Source of the DNA: Gonatopus flavifemur
Taxonomy: Eukaryota; Arthropoda; Insecta; Hymenoptera; Dryinidae
Direction: 5' to 3'
Length of the DNA: 64,000 nucleotides
Assembly: GCA_018340375.1 (NCBI GenBank)
Contig: JAFFJZ010000012.1
Span: 3,844,001 to 3,908,000, forward strand
The notes below the pieces were generated by a model. That model did not search any database. It was not told the origin of the DNA and saw only the letters and a program-made list of their open reading frames with translations. Below, in pieces: positions 47,423 through 57,666 of the stretch; position 1 is the first letter of the stretch, and every line of letters begins with the position of its first letter. Made by a program: the position numbers and the translations under genes.

Positions 47423-47661
47423 CACTGAGAAAAAAATTAGCTTAATCAGAAGAACATATTTTTTTGATCTAAGAATATATTTCTTTTCTTATCTCAAGAA
47501 AATGTGTACTTGGAGTGAGAAAATTTTGTCAATATCACACTGTATAGTTTCAAACTGAGTAATTTCTTCCTTCGAAGAAAGTTTTCTTGAATCAAGAAAA
47601 TATCGGATCGGACTCGGTCAGACCAATATTTTCTTAGTTTAAGATTTTTTTTCTCTCAATG
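47423..47661. mobile_element. MITE of the CACTGAGAAAAA family
   Basis: Left CACTGAGAAAAAAA after TA (47421-47422), right TTTTTTTTCTCTCAATG before TA (47662-47663). The interior repeats TCTTGAATCAAGAAAATAT words. Nested in the hAT-like element. Confidence 0.7.
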
Positions 47662-48521
47662 TAATATGAGTTTATTACAATTGAATGATCAGAAGATTGA
47701 ATATGTGTATTTTCAAAAATGAGTCAAAGAAATGAAAATATATTCCAAAGAGCACACGAAGTTCTCTGAATGTTTTAAAAACATAGCCTAGGTTCTGCGA
47801 GTCTTAACCTCCAAAAGCACATATTTTTACAGCATTTTCACTTTTAATGCAGCAAAACACGTTCTGAAAACGTTCTTTTCATATACCACAGGACGTTCTC
47901 GTAATATTTTTCTAACGTACTTTCATGAAAACTAACTTTTTTTTATAAGGAGTCGAAAGTGGAGTCGGAGTCGATGAAATAACATTCGACTCCGACTCCC
48001 CTTTCGACTTCATCCATCATTCCACGACTCCTCGACTCCGACTCCACAGCCCTGGATTGGACTCTCACGACATCTATGAATCAGAACAAAATCGATCTAA
48101 AACTCAAACAGGGAGAAAAAACCGTTAAAATTTGTCGACCAGCCCAGATAAGAAAATTGATTATTGAGTTTCTCGCTCCAAAACCTAAAACGAACTGCCC
48201 CTTATTAAGTGGAATTTCATTTTTCAAGGGAGTGTAAAGTCTCGAAGTTACCAGAATCCCTTGCTGCTCCTCAATATTTTCGAAGTACATGTATCCCCTA
48301 ATTATTTTCGATTTTATTATTCTATTTTTGAGAAACCTGGAGGGGAAGACATTTGGGATCTAGTAACTTTCCTGGAGCGTTCAAATTGCCTTTGAGGAGT
48401 GAAATAATCTTCAATCTTCTCAAATCGCAGTATTTCCTTCCGTACTCATTTTGGTATTAAATCAGTACAATGATCAACCCTTGAATTTCATATTTCTCCC
48501 CAATACTATCTTCCTATTCAG

Positions 48522-48669
48522 CCCGGACATGGCTGATAATTGGAATTTTCTCATTCTCAACATACAACAACGTCAAATTCAATTACAACTCCATGCGAAT
48601 TTGATGAAAAAGTTATTCAAAATTATTGCTGAAGAAAGGCATTTGAAAGACATCCTTCGAACAGAATAA
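48522..48669 (+). CDS. Candidate terminal exon, short helical protein end
   Basis: The acceptor ACTATCTTCCTATTCAG ends at 48521. After one base the frame reads PDMADNWNFLILNIQQRQIQ and continues to TAA (49 codons including the stop), rich in glutamine, leucine and lysine as an amphipathic helix would be. AATAAA overlaps the stop. It is not in phase with 41601-41650 directly. No family was recognised. Confidence 0.33.
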
Positions 48670-50938
48670 AAAGAAGAATGCAATTTTTTTTCTTTTACAT
48701 ATAAAAAACATATAATTTTCATAGATGAAAAAAGAATCGATCTTTCCCAAGGATCTCCGTTACTGGTTCGAGGGTTGATTTTAGTTCTAGTTGATAGTAA
48801 AATTATTAATTCGAGTTGTACTCGATGGGAAAAGGAGTAATCCATGCACGAAGTACTCGCTTGGAACTCGACAGAACTGAAAAGACCTTTGAGAAACAGT
48901 TCAACCCATGAATTTACAGTAACGAAATGACTGTATTTAATTAAATTATTATTTATCAGACTCCACATGTCAATAGAGATATTTCATTCTCGGGTCACGG
49001 TTCGATCGATTCGAAACCTATAATATATTCTACGTACAAAAATAAATCGAAACAGATGAACTATTATTAAACGTGATCTAATATACTCTCATTACAAAAT
49101 CAAGGAATCCGGACAACGGTTAAACGTGAACGCGTTCCTTTTACGTTCCACCTCATTTCATCATGAATATTAGTCTTTTATTTGACTAACTGTGCTTTAG
49201 TCGAATGCGAAATTCTTTCTCGAATTTTTACCTCTCCACCGTGTATCGAAAGAGTACACTTCCACGCACTCGTACGCGTATACGTGCGTATATAGAGAAC
49301 CGAGGGCACGTCGATTGGTACTCGAAGAGCCAACTTGACGATTGTTGTACACACATAATATACCGGAAGTCTACTCGTTGGGTACTACAGGCAAGATGTT
49401 GTACAAATATATTACAAATTTGAAGGTATTTTGATCGATTCGTGATGGATCGGGTGGGGTCCGTTCGTTCCTCCTTTCCCCACGATGATCTCGTTCCGCG
49501 GTGGTATCTGTTATATAGTGTAATATATATAAGCAGAAAACGGCAACCGGTGTCCAATGCCATTGACACTGACATAACATCTCGAAATTCCGAAGCGGTC
49601 GGGTGACTGGTTGACATAAGAATCATGACGTGGGAGTGAAATTGCCGAGGCAACAGAAACGCCGCTTAATGCTTCTTGCGTAAGATATGTCGAAGTGAGG
49701 TGGTATACGACGATAGTCCTTTGGTAAAAGAAAGGAGGAAATATATATATATGTATATATAAAGTCTGGAGAGTGTCAGAGAAAGAGAGAAAGTGAAATC
49801 ACAGAGACTGTGACTGCCTGCGTGCTCGCTCGCTCGCTCGCTCGCTGTTTGCCTGTCTATTCGCTAGCTTGGCTGACTGACTGACTGACTTGAGAGAAGA
49901 GAGCCTTCTGTTGAGTCGGAGACCGTGAACTTGACCTGAATCCCGATCAGGGAGAAAAATTATTCTTTTCGGTGTACGTACGTTATACACCTTGTTCGAG
50001 TGTGTGTGGGTTCATTTGAATTGTATATATCGCAGGTGTCATCGACGCCCCGTCAACGACATTTTGCAAAGAATTTGAATAATTGGAATTATTATTATTA
50101 TTATTATTGATAAATATGCATTTCCATTTTTTCAAGGTTTTATATAAAATTTCGTAAAATTTGTGGAAAAACTCTGTCTTCTTGGTATTAAGGGTGCAAC
50201 ATCGTTCTCATAAAAATGTATGAAATAGTAAAAGTTTCAGTCCGTTGGACATATTTGGTCATTTCATACGAAAAGAAACTCAAGGGACTTGAATTAACTT
50301 GAAATCGATAGCAAAACTGTTTCACGAACCAGTTTCGAGTGAACCAAGAGTACACACGAACGACCGGATGAATTCACGAGTTATAAATGTTTCGTGGACA
50401 TTCGTGGACACCCTCTACCTCCAAGTTTTATCCTCGACGTAGGTTATAAACAAAAAAACATAAGCCCTCGGTTATATTTCACGTGGTTTTATCGCGTCTT
50501 CGTAAAAAAATTGGTATACAATTTTTTAAAAGAGAAAATTTCACGTTGGAGAAAAATGGGGAAAATTGTACATCAGAAATGAAACACTCTGTATCTGGTA
50601 GACCAGTCGGTCGGTCGGTCGGTCGGTCGGTCGGTGGTCCTGGGATTATATTTCTCCATTATCCCGAACGTGCGGTATTGTGTTCCTCGGGAACACACGT
50701 TTTTCTTTCTCGTATTAAAATTTGATGTGGCGCTCTTAGAGAAAAATGCCTTCGCCTTCGACTCACGTTTTACGATTCTTCAAACGTACCGAGGAAAATT
50801 ATTCTTCCCTTTTATTTTTCACATAATAATATTTTCAATCGTCATTACACGTATACGTGTATGTATATGCGCCGCGTACAAGTATAGACGTCGGCGCTGC
50901 ACTTTTCGCATTGCGTATACGCAATAATAAAACTTGCC
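48670..50938. other. CpG-rich unique sequence
   Basis: GCTC repeat (49824-49846), TCGG repeat (50606-50635) and ATT repeat (50090-50108). A short plus-strand block (49392-49424) between an acceptor and GTATTT reads MLYKYITNLK; too short to call. Confidence 0.35.
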
Positions 50939-51097
50939 TCAAAGTCGTAGAAAGTCGATCCATAAACCTGGAAAAGCGTTTCTTTGAAACGATTTCATTC
51001 CTCGCGTATATAAAGCATACTTCGGATAAACGCCTACGTTTATAACTCTCGATACGCGCATCGTCGGGGGAACGTCGTCAAGGACGTTCACCGATAC
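50939..51097 (-). CDS. Candidate terminal exon, strand uncertain
   Basis: Minus-strand acceptor CGTTCATTCAG ends at 51098. The frame VSVNVLDDVPPTMRVSRVIN runs 52 codons to a stop. The plus strand here is also open (50857-51045), so periodicity cannot decide. Confidence 0.2.
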   Translation of the reverse strand, partial: VSVNVLDDVPPTMRVSRVINVGVYPKYALYTRGMKSFQRNAFPGLWIDFLRL

Positions 51098-52132
51098 CTG
51101 AATGAACGAGTGAATGAAGTACTCTACATGCACGCGTATATACGCTTTTTCGTAGGAGAAAATTCATTTGTTTCCGATCGAAAATTCATCACGTTTTTTT
51201 TTTATATTCGATTTCTCACCTTGTATCGAAAGATTCAAATGAAATTCGTATTGCAACGACGAGCAGGGGGAGAATTTCCTATATACGAGGTCAAATGATA
51301 AATCTTTATTCCATTCATCCGTCCTAGAGGTTATTACCGAGAGTCATATATGTGCGGGATTTCTTGTGACGAAGGATTTTATTCCATATACCCCGCTGCT
51401 GCGCCACATGTTCGATTAGTTGGAGCGACCAGCTCGAACCACCCACACATGTCACCTTTCGTTTCGGATCAAACCCGTAAGGACAGATGTGATTCATTAA
51501 TATAGATTGTACATCCCTTTTCTTTTCCTATACACATACTCGTTTCAACATTGTATCAAAATTCAGCAATATTACCCACGCGAGTGCGTTCACTGTTAAA
51601 TATGTATATAATACGTGGCGCATACGAGAAAACACCCTTCCTCTCTCTAACGAACAAAGTCAACCGACCAAACACAGCCTGTTCCGAGATTAAAAGTCAT
51701 TTTTCATTTTGGTCAAACGCCAAGAGGAAGAAAAAAAGAGAGATGCATGATTTTTAGATCTTTTTTTCCCTGCTTTTTCCACAGAATAATATTCAATCCA
51801 TCCGGATAGCCCAAGATTATTAAAGAAGTTCAAATATCGAAGAGCAAAATACGAGGGGGATGCCAGAGCGATGTACGCGAATTCGATTGTATTACTGTGT
51901 ATAGTATTCGAAAATAATATGAAGAGATATAATCGATTCTCGTACAAAGGGGAAGAAAAGGAAATGAAGAGAAATAATACATTATTCTCTGGGAGTCGAT
52001 ATGAAATTATATAATATTGTTTTACGATGTACGAAGGGGGAGAAAGACTTTTTCCAGGAGATGATGAAATTCGTTGGTGCGGAGGAGTTTATGTGTCCAG
52101 ACGATTCCCATCATATATATGGCCTTTAATAG
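51098..52132. other. Unique sequence, no supported gene
   Basis: Open stretches are short and overlap on both strands; TATA-rich runs near 51003 and 51130. No exon called. Confidence 0.35.
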
Positions 52133-52298
52133 CATCATCAGTCCCATGCTCTCCGACGAGCCTAGCAACGCTATTGATTTCCTTCTCTCGTCCTCCCCTT
52201 TGCGAGAGAACTATCACTCGCCGAATTCACCCTCTTTCGCGGAAAACCCGGTTTACAAAGTACGTGAAACTTGGCTGTCTCGAGGAAATATATCATGA
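52133..52298 (+). CDS. Candidate terminal exon, serine/proline-rich
   Basis: TATATATGGCCTTTAATAG ends at 52132. After one base the frame reads IISPMLSDEPSNAIDFLL and continues serine- and proline-rich to TGA (54 codons plus stop). A second plus frame is open from 52027. Codon periodicity is good but the acceptor is modest. Confidence 0.28.
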
Positions 52299-52821
52299 TT
52301 GATATCGATGAAGAATAAAAATATTGTGCCGGTGAATAGGCACGCGTGGATCCCTCATCGTTTGTTTTCAATATTTTCGATTGAGGTTTTATCTTGAATC
52401 TTGCGCAATTTTCCGGTCCAAGACGGTTTGAAATTCTTCACTTAGATTCGATGTGCCGTTTCGATGAACAAATTTATTAAGAATCCTGCCAAACCTTATT
52501 ATTGCACTGGAGGAAATATTTATTTGTTCTCTCTATGTAAAATGGTTATTTGTAGACATTAAATATTCAATTGAATGCAAAAACTGATTACAATTTATTT
52601 GGGGCGAGCATTCCATTATTTGATCCTAAGAAATATTTCATGGATAGAGGACAAATGAACTATTTATTTGGTTGGGAGGAATATTTTTTTTTAGTGTGGA
52701 ACCAGGTTAAAGTTCGATGTGAACAATTTTTTTTGAAAATTCAGGTCTGAATCGTCAGAAGGTTCTTCTGGATTCGCAGATTTTATTCCCAAGAGTTATC
52801 CATATTGTTCTCAATTTGCAG

Positions 52822-53002
52822 AACATTTTTCACGATGTTCTTGCTAACCACGGACGAATTCTTTGACTATGTTAAATTCCGAAGAATACTGGTTTTGGCA
52901 CATTTTGAAGAACGATATGGTCGTAATTTCGAGAAAAGATCTGTTTTCTTATCAAAAAACTGTAGTCGCGATTGCAGACGAATGCTTTTTATTCGTAATT
53001 AG
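52822..53002 (+). CDS. Candidate terminal exon, two frames open
   Basis: The acceptor TTCTCAATTTGCAG ends at 52821. One frame reads TFFTMFLLTTDEFFDYVKFR and runs 59 codons to TAG; a second frame from 52863 is open to 53048. A weak element-like block (52505-52698, AAATATTTATTTG words) lies just upstream. Confidence 0.23.
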
Positions 53003-53375
53003 GAATAAAAATACATCCACAAGTGTAGAATCTCCAAAAATGTCATGAAATATCCCAGTAGAAATCACCACTCTATAGTCGTTCTTTGGGCCTCGTCGGA
53101 GCTTTGACTACAATGAATTATATTAGGGGACGTATACATCGTTGGATTAACATAACATTTAATAATGCGAATGTAACAGTAACCGCAACTGTAACTTTAA
53201 CCTTTTCTAGAGCTGTCGCGTAACGCATTTACCACACTCGAAACGAATTTATGTGTAATTTTCTTGAATTCTACAACCCTAAAGATGCTGAAATAATTGG
53301 ATAAAAAATTGTGATAAAAATCAAACACGAGGAATTCTCTACGGGCTCTGTTTTCTCACTTTTCTTTCTTATCAG

Positions 53376-53550
53376 CGTCAAACGCCGGGATAGTTCTCAG
53401 GTGATTTATGGTGCCCTGAAATCGTCTAGCCTACAGTGGCGCAGCGACGCATTCTCGAATGAAAAAAGTAGCACGCCCGGTTTTCTTTTTTACGATGATG
53501 TATTCTTGGTTGCGGCAGGAACGTATTATGCAAGAAAAAAGGATTCCTGA
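53376..53550 (+). CDS. Candidate terminal exon, unknown protein
   Basis: A very strong acceptor (TTTTCTCACTTTTCTTTCTTATCAG, long pyrimidine run) ends at 53375. After one base the frame is open for 57 codons, starting VKRRDSSQVIYGALKSSS and ending YYARKKDS, then TGA. A donor-like CAG|GTGATT lies 24 bases in and could shorten it. Codon periodicity clearly favours plus. No family was recognised. Confidence 0.35.
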
Positions 53551-54806
53551 AATGAAATTTTATGCTTTTGTGTATACGAATATTCGATGTCATAAATATT
53601 CCTTCCTTTCCATGCTTTTTCATGTCAAATCCGGAATTCGTTAGTTTTCAAACGCTTGGTTGGTTTTCGTGACTAAACCAACGGGCTTCACTTTGAACAA
53701 TAATTCACGTGGTTTGTAAAATATTTCCCAAACTTGTCGATTTGCCCCCCCTTATCGATTCACGAGTCATCATAGAAAATAGTTGGCGTGACTATCGCAT
53801 CGATCTTCGGGGCTCTCCTCCTAACCACGTCAATAGTAATTCCGACAATTTTTTTCTCCGAGTGTACGGGGGGATACGCATAGTGAATACACCGTTAACC
53901 TGACTCAAGGACCAGATATGCTCGCAGAGATACCAGCGTGTACGTTAGTACAAGAGAACGGACGTGCTCAATTTCGTCGACAGGTACACGTTTAATGTTG
54001 TATTGAGAAATATAGAGAAAAAATAAGAAATATTCTAATAAGATGGATCGATAAAAAGTCGAAATTTGGAATTTAACATCGATTCCTTCGAGTCGATCGA
54101 AACAGAGCGAAGCATATATAGAACAAAATTCGAATAAAAAAACCTAGATCAAAATCCAATGTCGTGTCGTAGCGTATGAAGAATACAACGTACATCGTGG
54201 AACACGGTTAACAAGTATGAGATATAGAAGGTGTTAACACGTCGAGTCGGTTCATGAACGCTCCCAACAATGGCTTACTATAACTGTAACCTTTAAGGTT
54301 TCCACGCTTCTTATTCCGCGTTTCTTCCTTGGTACGGGCGCGTACACAGACTTGAATTCTCTCTGGTTCTCCTTCTTCTCCTTCTTCTTCTTCTTCTTCT
54401 TCTTCTTTTTCTTCATCTTCTTCCTCACCTTCTCCTTCTTTCCTTCTTTTTCCACTCACATTATTTTTTTTTATTCCACCAGCCACGAGACCGATCGACA
54501 AATTGGGGAGAAGGAAGAATTCTATTGGCGGTCGTGCCGTCGAAGGAGACAAGAATTGTATGCCTTGTCACGTTTCTTCTTTCGGTTCTTTAGGGATGTA
54601 TATGGCAACTATAAAATCAGTTGAACTGAACTTGTTAATGAGAACAACGGCATGTTAACTCGTACACGAATGAGCTCGATTTTCTCACACTCTTATTCTT
54701 TCGGAGAGCTCCAATTATTATTCCCCCATCGGGTTTTTATTTCTATCATTTCCGTCATCACGGAATGATAAATATATGGCGACAAAACTTTGAGCTTGTT
54801 TTTGGT

Positions 54807-54866
<60 letters not shown>

Positions 54867-55635
54867 TTGAGATCTCCGCGTACAGAATTTGTAAATATTC
54901 TTTTGAATTTTACTTTCTCGTTGAAGAAATTCTTCACCCGGTGAAAATGAACTGAAAGTTGGCTGCCACTCGAAAATTATATTTGTAACGAGTGAAAAGG
55001 ATATAGATTTTCATTCTCGATACTTTGAAAAACAATGACAGAATTTCCCTCTGTTGCGACTTCTTGAAATTTTTCTAAACAATCGATATCGAAGAGATAC
55101 GCAACACCCCATTCCCACGACACGTTAAACACTTGAATTTTCAACAATTCCTTCGAGAAGAAATATAAACAGATGCTATCGCGTATCCTGTACGCGGAGC
55201 ATTATTGTTCCACGTATGTTGGCATTCTTTCTTCGATGCGTGAGCAAATACTCGATGATTGCATGCAATTTAAAACGTGAAATGATACCAGGATGGTTGT
55301 ACGGAATACCTCCCAGGTAGCATTTCAAATATCAATGTCTTCTTCGATGGAAGGAGGATTTTGTATCCTCGGCGCGTTATCCTTCAACTATTCACGTTTT
55401 AGAAAAAGGATAAAAACCTAAAGAGGGGCAGGCGCGTTTACAAAGTTTCTCTAGTACTAGTTTATACGCTGAGCGGAAGAACGACCCTGAACCTGTCACA
55501 TAAATACATCTATCGTTATCGTTCCACCTCTAATGGCGAACGAACGAACGAACGAACGAACCATTCGGAATTAGGTGTATATTTACCTTTTACGCAGAGT
55601 CTCTTAGAATGTCTGTGCTTAGAAAGAGTATCTAA
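53551..55635. other. Unique sequence rich in pyrimidine repeats
   Basis: TTC/CTT run 54370-54420 and the TC run at 54809-54862. The stretch 53709-53903 is open and codon-like on plus but has no acceptor. CGAA repeat 55537-55560. No exon called. Confidence 0.35.
54809..54862. repeat. TC dinucleotide microsatellite
   Basis: Twenty-seven uninterrupted TC units, the longest pure dinucleotide run in the window. Confidence 0.97.
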
Positions 55636-55806
55636 CTATTTCATTTCGACATTTATGAGGAAATTACGTTCGGTAACGCCTGACTCCTGGTTATTTGACG
55701 TCATTCTATTCCAAGTTGGTCTTTCCGAGCCGTAAAACTCGGTGTGCAGCGATGCAGGTCGTCCGAGAACCTCCTCGCCTGATTTATCATACCATCTCAT
55801 CGGGAA
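55636..55806 (-). CDS. Candidate terminal exon, unknown protein
   Basis: Minus-strand acceptor TCTTGTGTACCCAG ends at 55807. The phase-0 frame reads FPMRWYDKSGEEVLGRPASL and continues to TAG (56 codons). Composition is protein-like; the opposite strand is open too. No family was recognised. Confidence 0.25.
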   Translation of the reverse strand, partial: FPMRWYDKSGEEVLGRPASLHTEFYGSERPTWNRMTSNNQESGVTERNFLINVEMK

Positions 55807-56201
55807 CTGGGTACACAAGATGCTCGTTATTATCAATCCTGAGAAAGGATGTACTTGCCATTCGAGCCCACCTAGATGGATAGATGGATGGATGGATGGA
55901 TGAATTCTTCAAAATTTGAACATAATTTTCTTATTTATATCCATTCGCACATACGATGTTTCATTTGTAAACTCGTTTCCTCTTTTTAGCAATTTTACAT
56001 ATCGATGAACACGCAACTACAATTTGATTAGGAATTTTTAAATTCCCGGAAGAAGTCGATCTCCCACCGGGTGTGAGTAATCACGATGCATTATGAGAGT
56101 CATGGGTTAATTTTAAAACCACTTCTTCTCCTTTCTCATTCTCCTTGTCCTCTTCCTCCTTCTTCTTCTTCTCCTCGTGACGATGACTGGTCATATTTCA
56201 G

Positions 56202-56293
56202 ATTCTTCCTTTATTGGGATTTTCCACATCAAAGACACGAGTGTTACCGATGAGAAACCTACGAATGATCAAATGCATTCCATATGTTATAAC
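56202..56293 (+). CDS. Internal coding exon with both splice sites
   Basis: A pyrimidine-rich tract (TCTTCTTCTTCTCC) and ATATTTCAG precede 56202; the donor AAC|GTGAGT follows 56293. After two bases the frame is open for 30 codons, SSFIGIFHIKDTSVTDEKPT and onward to MHSICYN, and leaves in phase 0. Entry and exit phases match those of 41601-41650. Upstream (55807-56201) and downstream to 56506 nothing else was recognised. Family unknown. Confidence 0.48.
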
Positions 56294-56506
56294 GTGAGTG
56301 CATTGTACCGGTTGCCACTCCGAGAGGATTCTACTTTGAAAAATCACCGTGAAATTCCAGGGAATATTCTACGAAAAATCCAAACTGTCCGGTCTGGAAA
56401 ATTCAACGAGTTTTCGAATATTCACCGATCCTAGAGTAATCTTTCACGGTCTTTCACTGTTTATAATAAAATTTATTAATAGATTTTTCTAACAGTTTGA
56501 ATGTTA

Positions 56507-57110
56507 CACTGAGAGAAAAGTTTCTTTGTATTTAATAAAGCTTGTTTTGGAGACGGCGAAATATAGTATATTGTTCATCAAGGGGGGACAGTGGGTAATT
56601 TGCGACGAGTGTGAAGTTTGTCTTCCCGAGCCGAAGGCGAGGGAGACAATCACACGAGTGAAAATTTCCCACTTCTCCCCGAGGTGAACATACTATTTTT
56701 TCCCACAACTGCAAGGAATGTGAAAATCATCTGTTTAATTGCATATAAAATATTCATATGCATATTTCAGAACGAAATGATAGTTTGTATTTTCCTCCCG
56801 CTGCGAGCGGGCGGAAAATATTTTCCTCCCGCTGTGACACATTCGCTTGGAATTCAGCACTTTCTTCCCTAAAAATAGGTCAGAAAACATCAACTTTCCG
56901 TGCAGGTGTGGGAAAAATTATTTTCAACATAAACTCGGCTCATCAACTATAAATAAAATTTTTTAACTGTTAAAAAAACCTCATATGACGTTTCTCAACT
57001 CTTAATAAACCTTACCTGAGGGTAATAAGGCACGTTGGTGTAGAATAAATATTTATCTCGCCGTATCCAAAACAAGATTCTTTAAATACAAATAAACTCT
57101 TCTCTCAGTG
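56507..57110. mobile_element. MITE of the CACTGAGAGAAAAG family
   Basis: CACTGAGAGAAAAG and CTTCTCTCAGTG are inverted ends with TA on both sides (56505-56506, 57111-57112). The middle holds a CCCGAGCCGAAGGCGAGGG hairpin (about 56580-56685) and CCCGCTGCGAGCGGG stems near 56800, probably later insertions. Confidence 0.7.
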
Positions 57111-57112
57111 TA

Positions 57113-57268
57113 CACGGGAAAAACTGTTTAATAGAATTTACCAACGAGGGTGGTAAAATACGGCATTATCAGATTTGACTAGAACTCTTATAAATACTAC
57201 GAGGAATTCTAATAATGCCGTATTTTACTGAACGCGTTAGTAAATCTTATGGAACATTTTTTTGCGTG
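57113..57268. mobile_element. 156-bp palindromic MITE abutting its neighbour
   Basis: Left CACGGGAAAAACTGTT, right AACATTTTTTTGCGTG. The arms match for about 60 bp, through TAAAATACGGCATTAT and its inverse. The left TA (57111-57112) is also the right TA of the preceding element; the right TA is at 57269-57270. Confidence 0.75.
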
Positions 57269-57270
57269 TA

Positions 57271-57664
57271 CGAAATTCAAAACCACGAGATGCTTCCGTC
57301 AATGTTTCTAGAAACATCAAATTATGAGAAGATTTTCGTTACGAAAGGGAAACAATTCTACAATATCCAAATATTAGCAAGCAATTTGTTCGCTCGTTCT
57401 CCGATCGTGAGAGAATTGTTGTCTCCAACATCCTCTTTCGCAATTATAACCATTGCTTTGCGTATAAGAAAGCCTCCGCTCAAAAATTCGATGTGGTAGC
57501 ACAAAAGTTATGGCTTCGATAGCCAAAATTTAGCTGTCGCAGCAATATTTTTGGCTATCCGAATATCAACCAGAAGACTCCGCCCTCTGACTGCTTCGCT
57601 TCGCTCGGCAGTCCGACCCCCTTCAAAATTCGCTTCGCTCATTTTGAATGGATCGTAGCCCACA
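57271..57664. other. Sequence between MITEs and the mariner
   Basis: Contains GCTG-dyad words (TTAGCTG-TCG-CAGCAAT near 57530) and CTTCGCTTCGCTC/TTCGCTTCGCTCATTTTGA words (57590-57645). The CACTTCACTCGCATTTTGAA to the right of the mariner resembles the latter, so the mariner probably interrupted an older repeat. Confidence 0.4.
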
Positions 57665-57666
57665 TA

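Larger units (their letters stand above)
44911..48054. mobile_element. 3.1-kb hAT-like element with GGAGTCG ends
   Basis: An exact 8-bp direct repeat GATTGGAC stands at 44903-44910 and 48055-48062. The ends are CAGGGCTGCGGAGTCG and the inverse CAGGGCTGTGGAGTCG, one mismatch in 16, followed by GACTCCGACTCC arrays on both sides. No transposase was recognised; a plus-strand stretch at 47216-47428 is open behind an acceptor but matches nothing I know. Three smaller elements are nested inside. Confidence 0.9.

Noticed and set aside
49228..49653. Minus-strand 141-codon open stretch.
   Set aside because: No ATG at the start, no splice sites, composition like neighbouring non-coding DNA.
54208..54552. 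Minus-strand glutamate/lysine-rich open stretch.
   Set aside because: Produced by the GAA/TTC microsatellite at 54370-54420.
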